60,590 nucleotides of DNA from assembly GCF_001612905.1 (NCBI RefSeq), contig NZ_BDBI01000047.1, positions 1 through 60,590 on the forward strand. The letters run 5' to 3'. Made by a program: the position numbers and the translations under genes. The notes beneath the pieces are model-generated. The model was not told the origin of the DNA. It saw only the letters and a list, made by a program, of their open reading frames with translations, and made no database searches. Shown one piece after another: positions 7,648 through 15,750 of this stretch (positions are counted from its first letter, which is position 1; each line of letters opens with the position of its first letter). Source of the DNA: Nocardia ignorata NBRC 108230 (GTDB taxonomy: Bacteria > Actinomycetota > Actinomycetes > Mycobacteriales > Mycobacteriaceae).

Positions 7648-9648
7648 CTAGAAGCTCCGCCGGAAGGCGAGGGCCGCACGGGCTTCGGCGGGCACCGCGG
7701 GCAGGGCGATGATGTGGGCGACCGCGCGTGCCGGGTCGAGCCGCACCCAGTTGCGCTGGCCCCAGTGGTATTCCTCGCCGCTCACCTCGTCGAACACCAC
7801 CGGGTGGTCGTGCCATTCGCGCCCGATCGCCGGCATGTCCAGGCTGACGTGACCGTCCTCGGCGGCGTAGGGGTTGAGGTTGACGATCACCAGCACCGCG
7901 TCGCCGCTGACCGGATCGAATTTCGAGTAGGCGATCAGCGCGTCGTTGTCGACGTGGTGGAAATGGATGCAGCGCAACTGTTGCAGCGCGGGGTGATTGC
8001 GGCGGATCTCGTTGAGTCGGGTGAGCCACGGTTCCAGCGACTCCCCACGATCCAGGGCGCCGGCGAAGTCGCGCGGACGCAGTTCGTACTTCTCCGAGTT
8101 CAGGTATTCCTCGCTGCCCGGGCGCACGGCCTCGTGCTCGAACAGCTCGTAGCCCGAATACACGCCCCAGGTGGGGCTGAGGGTGGCGGCGAGGGCGGCG
8201 CGCAGGGCGAACATGCCGGGGCCGCCGTGTTGCAGGCTCTCGTGCAGGATGTCGGGGGTGTTCACGAACAGGTTGGGCCGGGCCTCGTCGGCCTTGGCGG
8301 CCAGTTCGTAGCCGAACTCGGTGAGTTCCCACTTGTGCACGCGCCAGGTGAAATACGTGTAGGACTGTGTGAATCCGCGCCTGGCCAGGCCGTATAGGCG
8401 CGCCGGACGGGTGAAGGCCTCGGAAAGGAAGATCACGTCGGGGTCGGTGCGGCGCACCTGCGCGATCAGCCACTCCCAGAAGTCGGCTGGCTTGGTGTGC
8501 GGGTTGTCGACACGGAAGATGCTGACGCCTAACGCGATCCAGTGGCGCACCACTCGCAGCACCTCGGCGTAGATGCCGTCGGGGTCGTTGTCGAAATTGA
8601 CCGGGTAGATGTCCTGGTACTTCTTGGGCGGGTTCTCCGCGAAGGCGATGGTCCCGTCGGGCAGGGTGGTGAACCACTCCGGATGCTCGGTGACCCAGGG
8701 GTGGTCGGGGGCGCATTGGAGGGCCAGATCGAGGGCCACTTCGAGGCCGAGTTCGGTTGCCCTGGCTACGAACTCGGTGAAATCTGCCTCGGTGCCGAGG
8801 TCGGGGTGGATGGCGTCGTGACCGCCGTCGGCCGAGCCGATGGCCCAGGGTGAGCCGACATCGCCGGGCTCGGTGGTCAGGGAGTTGTTGCGGCCCTTGC
8901 GGTTCACCGTTCCGATGGGGTGGATCGGTGGCAGGTAGACCACGTCGAAGCCCATGCCCGCGATGCGGGGCAGGTCGCGGGCGGCCGTGGCGAAAGTGCC
9001 GTGCACCGGGTTGCCCTCGGCGTCGCGGCCACCGGTCGAGCGGGGGAAGAACTCGTACCACGAACCGACGAGGGCCCGACGGCGTTCGGCGAGTACCGAG
9101 AATTGCTGACCGCGCGTGACCATCTCCCGCAACGGGGTGGCCCGCAGGATCTCGGCGACTTCCTCGGTGAAGGCAGGCGCCACGCGCGCCGGCAGTTGTT
9201 CCTCGCTGCGCAGGGCGTTCGCGACGGCGTGCAGCCGCTCGAACTGCCGCTTCGGCACCGCCTGGGCGGCGCGCTCGAACAGGCGGGCGCCGATCTCGAG
9301 GTCGTTGGCGAGATCGGCGGCCGACTGACCGACCGACAGCTTCGCCTCGACCGCCGAGCGCCAGGTGGCGATGGGATCGCTCCAGCCCTCGACCCGGTAG
9401 GTCCACACGCCGGGCACGTTGGGGGTGAACACCGCGTTGAACACATCGGGTTCGTAGTCGGGCGTCATCCGGATGCGGGTGACGCGCGAGGATCCGGGCG
9501 CGCGCACGGCCAGGCTCGCGGCAACCGCGTCGTGGCCTTCCCGCCAGACGACTACCCGAACGGGAAAGACCTCGCCGACCACGGCTTTGGCCGGGCGGCC
9601 GCCTGCGATGGACGGGGCAATGTCATCGATGGCAATCCGGCCGCTCAC
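7648..9648 (-). CDS. glgE: Alpha-1,4-glucan:maltose-1-phosphate maltosyltransferase GlgE
   Basis: A GH13_3 enzyme that extends alpha-1,4-glucan using maltose-1-phosphate. From GTG 9648 (VSGRIAIDDIAP) it has 666 residues; an in-frame GTG at 9669 would add seven. Signature stretches are the N-terminal sandwich (VVWREGHDAVAA, VPGVWTYRVEGW), AENPPKKYQDIYP, nucleophile Asp near 381 in FRVDNPHTKP, acid/base Glu near 410 in FLSEAF and the third carboxylate in NTPDIL. These match the mycobacterial enzyme closely. It is the first gene of glgE-glgB and lies 52 bases downstream of a TetR gene on the same strand. GlgE is essential in M. tuberculosis because maltose-1-phosphate is toxic; whether that holds here is unknown. 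Confidence 0.97.
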   Translation of the reverse strand: MSGRIAIDDIAPSIAGGRPAKAVVGEVFPVRVVVWREGHDAVAASLAVRAPGSSRVTRIRMTPDYEPDVFNAVFTPNVPGVWTYRVEGWSDPIATWRSAVEAKLSVGQSAADLANDLEIGARLFERAAQAVPKRQFERLHAVANALRSEEQLPARVAPAFTEEVAEILRATPLREMVTRGQQFSVLAERRRALVGSWYEFFPRSTGGRDAEGNPVHGTFATAARDLPRIAGMGFDVVYLPPIHPIGTVNRKGRNNSLTTEPGDVGSPWAIGSADGGHDAIHPDLGTEADFTEFVARATELGLEVALDLALQCAPDHPWVTEHPEWFTTLPDGTIAFAENPPKKYQDIYPVNFDNDPDGIYAEVLRVVRHWIALGVSIFRVDNPHTKPADFWEWLIAQVRRTDPDVIFLSEAFTRPARLYGLARRGFTQSYTYFTWRVHKWELTEFGYELAAKADEARPNLFVNTPDILHESLQHGGPGMFALRAALAATLSPTWGVYSGYELFEHEAVRPGSEEYLNSEKYELRPRDFAGALDRGESLEPWLTRLNEIRRNHPALQQLRCIHFHHVDNDALIAYSKFDPVSGDAVLVIVNLNPYAAEDGHVSLDMPAIGREWHDHPVVFDEVSGEEYHWGQRNWVRLDPARAVAHIIALPAVPAEARAALAFRRSF

Positions 9649-9700
9649 CCATGCCAAGGTACTGCACACCGCGCCCGATCGCCGGGACGAGCGCGCCAGG

Positions 9701-10291
9701 TCAGGGCAGGGGCGTGCGCAGACCGGCCAGGAGGCGGTCGAGGGCGGCGAGGGCGTCGGGGAGGGAGCCGGGATTGGTGGCCAGCCAGAGGGCTGCCTCG
9801 TTCATGGCGCCGGAGAGCAGATGGGTGAGCGGGGTGACCGGCTGCGGTGGCAGCGTGCCCGCGTCGACGAGGGTTTGCAGCGCCTCACCCAGGTGGCGGG
9901 CGGAATTGGCCTCGTCGAGGGCGCGCCACTCGTGCCAGCCGAGTACCGCTGGGGCGTCGACGAGCATGATGCGCTGGATGTGCGGGTCGGCGCAGGCGCG
10001 CAGGAACGCCGCGCAGCCGGTGGTGAGCTGGGTCCAGGGGTCGGGTTCGGCGTCGGCGGCGGCCGCCACCTGCTCGCCGACCTCCTGCTGCACCTGCGCG
10101 AGGACGGCCTTGAACAGGTCGGCTTTGCTCTCGAAGTGGTGATACAGCGCGCCTTTGGTGACACCAGCTGCGGTGACGATCTCCGAGAGGCCGACTGCCG
10201 CATAGCCTTTCGCGGAGAACAGCTCCCTGCTCACCCGCACCAGCAGGCGTCTGGTCTCCTCGCGCTGCTGCGCCCGTGCCGTCGAAACCAT
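9701..10291 (-). CDS. TetR-family repressor divergent from a VOC gene
   Basis: A 196-residue one-component regulator. The N-terminal helix-turn-helix at about 25-55 reads LFSAKGYAAVGLSEIVTAAGVTKGALYHHFESKADLF, a textbook TetR recognition segment. The C-terminal ligand domain (60-196) is helical and resembles the TetR_C type with VDAPAVLGWHEW. ATG 10291 has a GAGGA ribosome site five bases upstream. The 77-bp gap to the divergent VOC gene holds two near-identical palindromes, 10309-10323 and 10339-10353, which are its likely operators. It probably represses itself and the VOC gene. Readthrough into glgE on the same strand is possible. The ligand is unknown. Confidence 0.93.
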   Translation of the reverse strand: MVSTARAQQREETRRLLVRVSRELFSAKGYAAVGLSEIVTAAGVTKGALYHHFESKADLFKAVLAQVQQEVGEQVAAAADAEPDPWTQLTTGCAAFLRACADPHIQRIMLVDAPAVLGWHEWRALDEANSARHLGEALQTLVDAGTLPPQPVTPLTHLLSGAMNEAALWLATNPGSLPDALAALDRLLAGLRTPLP

Positions 10292-10308
10292 CGCCGTCCT
10301 CCCATTGA

Positions 10309-10323
10309 CCTACCACCGGTATG
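10309..10323. promoter_or_regulatory. TetR operator half-pair, site 1
   Basis: CCTACC-ACC-GGTATG is an imperfect 15-bp dyad 18 bases upstream of the TetR start. It belongs to a 17-nt near-identical direct repeat (10311-10327 and 10341-10357, one mismatch). Position and symmetry support TetR binding. Confidence 0.75.
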
Positions 10324-10338
10324 TGAACTAGCCTACGA

Positions 10339-10353
10339 CATACCAACGGTATG
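10339..10353. promoter_or_regulatory. TetR operator half-pair, site 2
   Basis: CATACC-AAC-GGTATG is a perfect 15-bp dyad just upstream of the VOC gene ribosome site. Its centre is exactly 30 bp from that of site 1, close to three helical turns, so two dimers could bind the same face. Confidence 0.8.
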
Positions 10354-10368
10354 TGAAAGGTGAACACC

Positions 10369-10809
10369 ATGCGGCTCAGCAGCTGTTACCCCGTCCTCGC
10401 CACCAGTCGAATCGCAGAATCGCGCGACTTCTACACCACCTGGTTCGGCTTCGAGATCACCTTCGAAGCCGACTGGTACGTGAGCCTGCGCCGCCCCGGC
10501 CGCGACGGCGAACCGACCTGCGAACTGGCCCTCCTCGATCCAACCCACCCCACCGTTCCCGCCGGCTACGGCAAACCCGTCCAGGGCCTACTGCTCAACT
10601 TCGAGGTCGACGACGTAGACGCCGAATGGGAACGAATGGTCGTCACCGGCGGCCTCCCCGCCGAACTCGACCTACGCACCGAGGACTTCGGCCAACGCCA
10701 CTTCATCCTCGCCGACCCATCAGGCGTACTGATCGACGTCATCACCGAAACCCCACCCACCCCCGAGTTCGCCGCCCAGTTCACCCCAGGCGCCACAGCA
10801 ACCGACTGA
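10369..10809 (+). CDS. Glyoxalase/VOC-family protein
   Basis: A 146-residue VOC (glyoxalase/bleomycin-resistance) fold protein. Two beta-alpha-beta-beta-beta modules are visible: SSCYPVLATSRIAESRDFYTTWFGFEITFEADWYVSLRRP, then LLLNFEVDDVDAEWERMVVTGG and FGQRHFILADPSGVLIDVITE. Metal-ligand candidates are few: no obvious His begins the first strand, and His and Asp occur in RHFILADPSG. It may therefore be a binding protein or a dioxygenase-like enzyme of unknown substrate. Start ATG 10369 has a GAAAGG ribosome site eight bases upstream; GTG 10360 lies inside that site. The divergent TetR and its paired operators make this an inducible detoxification-type module. Codon use has more A-ending codons than neighbouring genes, weakly suggesting later acquisition. 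Confidence 0.88.
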   Translation: MRLSSCYPVLATSRIAESRDFYTTWFGFEITFEADWYVSLRRPGRDGEPTCELALLDPTHPTVPAGYGKPVQGLLLNFEVDDVDAEWERMVVTGGLPAELDLRTEDFGQRHFILADPSGVLIDVITETPPTPEFAAQFTPGATATD

Positions 10810-11033
10810 GCACAGGGAACAACTCCCCGAGAACGGGCCTACGCTGATCCGCGACTCCGCCTGGCCGCCGACACAAAGTCCCCACGCCCGAGTCTGGCGC
10901 GAGTCTCCGGAGCAGCAGGCGAGCACATGGGTAACTCCCCGGGAACGGGCTCACCCAGCCATCTCCCCAAAGCTTGCCGCGTCCCCAACTCGCCCCGCGC
11001 CTGAGTCTGGCCTGAAGTCGCGGGGAGGCGGAC
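10808..11033 (+). repeat. Imperfect 113-bp tandem duplication upstream of glgP
   Basis: Two copies, 10808-10920 and 10921-11033, are aligned with a constant 113-base offset. GAGCACA with an ACTCCCC(G)GAACGGGC-like block starts each copy, and GAGTCTGG recurs at 10890 and 11003. The copies fill almost the entire gap between the VOC stop and the glgP start. No coding potential is apparent. Confidence 0.75.
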
Positions 11034-11054
11034 AGCCCAGCTAGTGTTTGGCGG

Positions 11055-13625
11055 GTGAAGGCACTTCGTCGGTTCACTGTCCGTGCCCATCTGCCGCAGC
11101 GGCTCGCCGCGCTGGGTGAGTTGTCGACGAACCTGCGGTGGTCGTGGCACGGCCCCACCCAGGATCTGTTCGCCGACCTGGACCGGGAGCTCTGGCGCAC
11201 GGTCGGCCAGGATCCGGTGCGGATGCTGGGGGAGGTGCCCGCCGAGCGGCTCGACGAGCTCGCCGCCGACCCCGCCTATCTCGCCCGCGTCGACTCGGCC
11301 GCCGAGGGCCTGCGTGACTATCTGAGCAGGCCACGCTGGTTCCAGGAACAGCACACCACCCGGGTGGCCGGGATCGCCTACTTCTCGATGGAGTTCGGTG
11401 TCACCGAGGTGCTGCCCAACTATTCGGGTGGGCTCGGGATCCTCGCCGGCGACCATCTCAAGGCGGCGTCGGATCTGGGTCTGCCGCTGATCGGTGTGGG
11501 GCTGCTGTACCGGTCCGGCTACTTCCGGCAGTCGCTGTCGGCCGATGGGTGGCAGCGCGAGCACTACCCGGCGCTCGACCCGCAGGGTCTGCCGCTGCGC
11601 CTGCTCACCAGCGACGGTTCGCCGGTGCTGATCCATGTCGCCATGCCGGAGGGGCGGGTGCTGCGGGCGCGGGTGTGGATCGCCCAGGTGGGGCGGATCC
11701 CGTTGTTGCTGCTCGACTCCGACATCGCCGAGAACGACCCGGAACTGCGCGCGGTCACCGATCGCCTGTACGGCGGCGATCAGGATCACCGGATCAAGCA
11801 GGAGATCCTCGCGGGTATCGGTGGGGTGCGTGCGGTGCGGGCCTACACCCGTGCCAACGGCCTGCCCGACCCCGACGTGTTCCATATGAACGAGGGGCAC
11901 GCCGGTTTCCTCGGGGTGGAACGCATCCGCGAATTCGTCGCGGACGGACTGGATTTCGACACCGCGCTGGCGACCGTGCGGGCCGGGACGGTGTTCACCA
12001 CCCACACCCCGGTGCCCGCCGGTATCGACCGGTTCCCGATGCCGTTGGTGCGCAGGTACTTCGGCGGAGCCCACGGCGAAACCGAATCCGCCTTGCTGCC
12101 AGGGCTTTCCGTCGACCGGATCCTCGCTTTCGGACGCGAGGCCGATCCGTCGGTGTTCAATATGGCGCACATGGGTCTGCGGATGGCCCAGCGCGCCAAC
12201 GGCGTCTCGCGGCTGCACGGTGAGGTGAGCCGTGACATGTTCGCCGGGCTCTGGCCGGGATTCGACGCCGCCGAGGTGCCGATCGGTTCGGTCACCAACG
12301 GCGTGCACGCGCCGACCTGGGCCGCCCGTGAATGGATCGACAAAGCGCGCGAACTCGTCGGCCCCGAACTGGTGGAGGAGGCGCGCGGCTGGGAGAAGCT
12401 CAGCGACGTCGACCTCGAGCAGCTGTGGACCACCCGGAACACATTGCGAGGGGTACTGATCGAGGAGGTCCGCCGCAGGCTGCGCGAGTCCTGGTACCAG
12501 CGCGGCGCCGCCGAGGCCGAATTGGGTTGGGTGGACGAGGTTTTCGACCCGAATGTCCTCACCATCGGTTTCGCCCGCCGGGTGCCGACCTACAAGCGCC
12601 TCACACTCATGCTGCGTGACCCCGACCGGCTGCGCGCCCTGCTGCTCGACCCCGAACGCCCGGTGCAGCTGGTAGTCGCGGGCAAGAGTCACCCCGCCGA
12701 CGACGGCGGCAAAGCGCTCATCCAGCAGGTCGTCCGCTTCGCCGACGATCCGGCCGTGCGGCACCGCATCGTGTTCCTGCCCGACTACGACATGTCGATG
12801 GCCCGCTACCTGTACTGGGGTTGCGATGTGTGGCTGAACAATCCGCTGCGCCCGCTCGAGGCGTGTGGCACCTCGGGCATGAAGTCGGCGCTCAACGGCG
12901 GGCTCAACCTGTCTATCCGTGACGGGTGGTGGGACGAGATGTACGACGGCGAGAACGGCTGGTCGATCCCCACCGCCGATGGTGTGCGCGACGAGGTGCG
13001 CCGCGACGACCTCGAGGCGGCGGCGCTGTACGACCTGGTCGAACGCACCGTCGCACCCCGCTTCTACGACCGGGACGCGAACGGCGTGCCGGTCCGGTGG
13101 ACCGAGATGGTCCGTCACACCCTGCAGACCACCAGCCCGAAGGTGCTCGCCTCGCGCATGGTCCGCGACTACGCCGAGCAGTACTACGGTCCGGCGGCCG
13201 CGGCGTTCGCGACCGCGTCGGCCGACGACTACGCCGGCGCGGCGCGGGTCGCGGAGTACCGGCGGCGGGTGGAGGCCGCGTGGCCTTCGGTGCGCGTCAC
13301 CCAGGTGGACAGCGCGGGCCTGCCCGATACCCCGGTGATCGGTGCGGAACTGTCGCTGGACGCGCGCGTGGAACTCGGTGGGCTCGCGCCGTCGGATGTG
13401 GTGGTGCAGGCGGTACTCGGGCGGGTGTCGCCCGACGACGACCTGTCCGACACCACGACCATCGAGATGCGGCACACCGGCAGCGACGGCGCGACGGAGC
13501 TCTACGAAGTGCACGCGCCGGTTCCGCTCTCGGGCGCGGTCGGGTACACGGTTCGTGTGCTTCCCCACAATCCCCTGCTCGCCACCGACGCCGAACTCGG
13601 CGTGGTGGCCGTCGCGGGCGCGTGA
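11055..13625 (+). CDS. glgP: Alpha-glucan phosphorylase
   Basis: An 856-residue GT35 phosphorylase that releases glucose-1-phosphate from alpha-glucan. The N-terminal DUF3417-type extension (VRAHLPQRLAALGELSTNLRWSWHG) is typical of the actinobacterial and archaeal MalP/GlgP branch. The core shows YFSMEFGVTEVLPNYSGGLGILAGDHLKAASDLG and FHMNEGHAGFL. The pyridoxal phosphate lysine lies in EACGTSGMKSALNGGLNLS, followed by DGWWDEMYDGENGW. Start GTG 11055 gives VKALRRFTVRAHL. It corresponds to Rv1328 and faces away from glgE/glgB, completing the synthesis and degradation set. Downstream, 98 bases separate it from the permease gene. Confidence 0.96.
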   Translation: MKALRRFTVRAHLPQRLAALGELSTNLRWSWHGPTQDLFADLDRELWRTVGQDPVRMLGEVPAERLDELAADPAYLARVDSAAEGLRDYLSRPRWFQEQHTTRVAGIAYFSMEFGVTEVLPNYSGGLGILAGDHLKAASDLGLPLIGVGLLYRSGYFRQSLSADGWQREHYPALDPQGLPLRLLTSDGSPVLIHVAMPEGRVLRARVWIAQVGRIPLLLLDSDIAENDPELRAVTDRLYGGDQDHRIKQEILAGIGGVRAVRAYTRANGLPDPDVFHMNEGHAGFLGVERIREFVADGLDFDTALATVRAGTVFTTHTPVPAGIDRFPMPLVRRYFGGAHGETESALLPGLSVDRILAFGREADPSVFNMAHMGLRMAQRANGVSRLHGEVSRDMFAGLWPGFDAAEVPIGSVTNGVHAPTWAAREWIDKARELVGPELVEEARGWEKLSDVDLEQLWTTRNTLRGVLIEEVRRRLRESWYQRGAAEAELGWVDEVFDPNVLTIGFARRVPTYKRLTLMLRDPDRLRALLLDPERPVQLVVAGKSHPADDGGKALIQQVVRFADDPAVRHRIVFLPDYDMSMARYLYWGCDVWLNNPLRPLEACGTSGMKSALNGGLNLSIRDGWWDEMYDGENGWSIPTADGVRDEVRRDDLEAAALYDLVERTVAPRFYDRDANGVPVRWTEMVRHTLQTTSPKVLASRMVRDYAEQYYGPAAAAFATASADDYAGAARVAEYRRRVEAAWPSVRVTQVDSAGLPDTPVIGAELSLDARVELGGLAPSDVVVQAVLGRVSPDDDLSDTTTIEMRHTGSDGATELYEVHAPVPLSGAVGYTVRVLPHNPLLATDAELGVVAVAGA

Positions 13626-13723
13626 CTCTACACCCCCGGGCGATCGCGGGTTCTTCGATTCAGTGAACTTTCCGCTACCGTTCCGGGGCATCCTTCTTCT
13701 TTGAACCCGCGGACTGGAGAGTC

Positions 13724-15085
13724 ATGGCCAGCGATGTCGTAACCCGCGCCCGGCGGCGCATCGACGGATACTTCGGTATCACGTCGACCGGGTCAACCTT
13801 CAAGCGCGAGGCGATGGCGGGCACGGTCACGTTCCTGGCGATGTCGTATGTGCTCGCGGTGAACCCGTCGATCCTCGGCGACGAAGGTGCGCTGGGCGAC
13901 AAGGGCATTCCGATGCAGGCCGTGTTCACCGCGACCGCCGTCGCGGCCGTGTTCGGCACGCTGGTGATGGGTTTGTGGGCCAAGTATCCGATCGCGCTCG
14001 CGCCGGGTATGGGGCTCAACGCCTTCTTCGCCTACACCGTGGTGTTGGGCATGGGCATTCCGTGGCAGGTCGCGTTGTCGGGCACGTTCCTTTCCGGCGT
14101 CATCTTCTTCGTGCTCGCGATCACCAAGGTCCGCGAACGGATTCTCAACGCGATCCCGTTGCAGATGAAGTTCGCCGTCGGCGCGGGTATCGGGTTGTTC
14201 GTCGCGTTCCTCGGGCTCAAGAACGCGGGCATCGTGGTCAACAACGAGGCGACTCTCGTCTCGCTCGGTGACTTCACCGAGGGCACCACCCTGCTCGCGC
14301 TGTTCGGCCTGGTGGTGACCGTGATCTTCCTGGTGATCGGCTGGCACGGCGCGGTGCTCTACGGCATCGTCGCCACCACGGTCGTCGGCATGGTCTCGGG
14401 GCTGGTGAAGGTGCCCGACGGTATCGCCGAGATGCCCAAGGGGCTGGATCAGACCTTCGGGCAGGCCATCATTCATCTACCCGACGCGTTCACCGGGCAG
14501 ATGATCGTCGTCGTACTCACTATGCTGTTCGTCGACTTCTTCGATGCCTCGGGCACGCTGATCGGCGTCGCGAATCAGGCGGGCCTGCTCAACAAGGACG
14601 GCACGCTGCCCCGTGCGGCGAGTGCGATGGCCGCCGACTCGGTCGGCACCACCGCGGGCGCGATCATCGGTACCTCTACGACCACGGCGTACGTGGAATC
14701 GACGGCGGGCGTGTCGGCCGGTGGTCGGACCGGGCTCACCGCGGTGACCACCGCGGGCTGGTTCCTGATCGCGATGTTCTGCTATCCGGTCTTCTCGGTG
14801 ATCGCGGGTTCGGCCGAGGTCACCTCGGCCGCGCTGATCGTGGTCGGCGTTCTCATGGCCCGCGCGCTCGGCGATATCGACTGGCAGCATCTCGAGTACT
14901 CGGTGCCCGCGTTCATCACCGTCATCATGATGCCGCTGACGTATTCGATCGCCAACGGGCTGGCGATGGGCATGATCTTCTACCCCGTCGTGATGGTCGC
15001 CAAGGGTCGGGCGAGGGAGGTGCATCCGGCGATGTGGGCGCTGATGGTGCTGTTCCTCGCCTACTTCTTCTTCCTGGTCGAGTAG
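13724..15085 (+). CDS. NCS2-family purine permease (AzgA/PbuG type)
   Basis: A 453-residue polytopic membrane transporter with about 12 hydrophobic segments. Diagnostic stretches are TGSTFKREAMAGTVTFLAMSYVLAVNPSIL at the N-terminus, KYPIALAPGMGLNAFFAYTVVLGMG, FVDFFDASGTLIGVANQAG and STTTAYVESTAGVSAGGRTGLTAV. These motifs belong to the AzgA-like branch, which imports hypoxanthine, guanine or adenine with protons. GGAGA lies three bases before the ATG. No purine riboswitch is recognisable in the 98 bases upstream. It is an insertion relative to the mycobacterial gene order. The exact substrate is not determined by sequence alone. Confidence 0.93.
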   Translation: MASDVVTRARRRIDGYFGITSTGSTFKREAMAGTVTFLAMSYVLAVNPSILGDEGALGDKGIPMQAVFTATAVAAVFGTLVMGLWAKYPIALAPGMGLNAFFAYTVVLGMGIPWQVALSGTFLSGVIFFVLAITKVRERILNAIPLQMKFAVGAGIGLFVAFLGLKNAGIVVNNEATLVSLGDFTEGTTLLALFGLVVTVIFLVIGWHGAVLYGIVATTVVGMVSGLVKVPDGIAEMPKGLDQTFGQAIIHLPDAFTGQMIVVVLTMLFVDFFDASGTLIGVANQAGLLNKDGTLPRAASAMAADSVGTTAGAIIGTSTTTAYVESTAGVSAGGRTGLTAVTTAGWFLIAMFCYPVFSVIAGSAEVTSAALIVVGVLMARALGDIDWQHLEYSVPAFITVIMMPLTYSIANGLAMGMIFYPVVMVAKGRAREVHPAMWALMVLFLAYFFFLVE

Positions 15086-15107
15086 GTGCTCCGGGCGTAG
15101 GTATGTC

Positions 15108-15131
15108 TATACTCAGCCTAGGCTTGCCTAA
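15108..15131 (+). promoter_or_regulatory. -10 element with overlapping IdeR/DtxR-like iron box
   Basis: TATACT at 15108-15113 is a good -10 element. The 19 bases 15113-15131 match the IdeR consensus TTAGGTTAGGCTAACCTAA at 14 positions and contain the core TTGCCTAA. An iron repressor bound here would cover the start point of the MTB12-like gene. No convincing -35 is present. Confidence 0.6.
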
Positions 15132-15150
15132 CTTTGAAGGAGATTTACCT

Positions 15151-15564
15151 ATGAAGCGCTCGTTCGCTGCCGCGTCCCTGGCGGTTGCCACCCTCTTCGC
15201 GCCCGTCACCGCTGCTGTCGTCGCCACCGCGCCCGCCGCGATCGCCGCCCCGGCGACCCCGTCGACCGGTGAGCTGCAAGGCAAGCTGCAGGCCGCCATG
15301 AACGGCTCGGCCGCCGAACTCGAGTCGGGCAACGCGAGCGGCCTCGCGGTCGTGAACCAGACGGTCAACCGCATCCCCGGCTACAGCTGGAGCGTCTCCG
15401 GTCCGGTCACCGTCGAGGGCGACACCCTGTCGGCCACGCTGAACAGCACCCTCGGTGACTACACCTTCCCGATCCCGGTGACCTGGAAGGATGTCGACGG
15501 CACCTGGAAGCTGTCGCAGGAGTCCGAGAGCACGCTGGTGAGCTACGCGACCATGGCCTGGTGA
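15151..15564 (+). CDS. Secreted low-molecular-weight protein (MTB12/CFP-2-like)
   Basis: A 137-residue exported protein. The first 30 residues form a Sec signal (KR, then AAASLAVATLFAPVTAAVV) with cleavage likely after AIAA. The mature part (ATPSTGELQGKLQAAMNGSAAELES, then a beta-rich SWSVSGPVTVEGDTLSATL and VTWKDVDGTWKLSQES) resembles the fold of low-molecular-weight antigen MTB12. ATG 15151 has a strong GAAGGAGA site; a longer in-frame ORF from 15034 overlaps the permease and lacks a signal. A predicted IdeR-like box overlaps its promoter, suggesting iron control. Its function in mycobacteria is unknown beyond secretion and antigenicity. Confidence 0.85.
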   Translation: MKRSFAAASLAVATLFAPVTAAVVATAPAAIAAPATPSTGELQGKLQAAMNGSAAELESGNASGLAVVNQTVNRIPGYSWSVSGPVTVEGDTLSATLNSTLGDYTFPIPVTWKDVDGTWKLSQESESTLVSYATMAW

Positions 15565-15586
15565 GCTGAAAAGTTCCCGATGGAAG

Positions 15587-15612
15587 GGTCGCCCCGATCG
15601 GGGCGGCCTTTT
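15587..15612 (+). terminator. Rho-independent terminator after the MTB12-like gene
   Basis: GGTCGCCCCG (15587-15596) pairs with CGGGGCGGCC (15599-15608), with one G-T pair, followed by TTTT and a second T run. It lies 22 bases after the stop codon. Confidence 0.87.
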
Positions 15613-15620
15613 CGCATTTT

Positions 15621-15636
15621 TGTGATGAGGATCACG
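15621..15636. promoter_or_regulatory. CRP/GlxR-like binding site
   Basis: TGTGA-TGAGGA-TCACG matches the CRP-family consensus TGTGA-N6-TCACA at nine of ten conserved positions. It lies 115 bases upstream of the DoxX start and directly after the preceding terminator, so the DoxX gene is the likely target of a cAMP-responsive regulator. Confidence 0.65.
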
Positions 15637-15695
15637 TCTCTCGGGGGGCTGGCGTGAAATAGTGGTCCAGGCCCCAGGGGTTGTGACCGAGTGGG

Positions 15696-15717
15696 CAATC
15701 GGACTCCAGTCCGATTG
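15696..15717 (+). other. Perfect hairpin in the DoxX leader
   Basis: CAATCGGA (15696-15703) and TCCGATTG (15710-15717) form an 8-bp stem with loop CTCCAG. It lies between the CRP-like site and the DoxX start, so it is probably in the 5' untranslated region. Its role is unknown. Confidence 0.5.
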
Positions 15718-15750
15718 CGGGATGCTTCGAATCGCAGATGAGGACACGCC

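Noticed and set aside
5735..9406. Minus-strand open frame of 1223 codons across glgB and glgE
   Set aside because: It is a frame-shifted shadow of the two GH13 genes, very rich in Arg, Pro and Gly, with no recognisable motif.
10839..13691. Minus-strand open frame of 950 codons opposite glgP
   Set aside because: It is antisense to an unmistakable phosphorylase gene and has an Arg/His/Pro-rich composition typical of G+C-rich shadows.
13626..13723. Possible purine riboswitch upstream of the NCS2 permease
   Set aside because: No purine-aptamer core or three-way junction can be drawn in the 98 bases.
15675..15745. tRNA-like segment (CCGAGTGG, an 8-bp anticodon-like hairpin and CTTCGAATCGC resembling a T arm)
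   Set aside because: The apparent anticodon loop has six bases rather than seven, no acceptor stem can be paired and the T arm has only three pairs. It is reported only as a leader hairpin.
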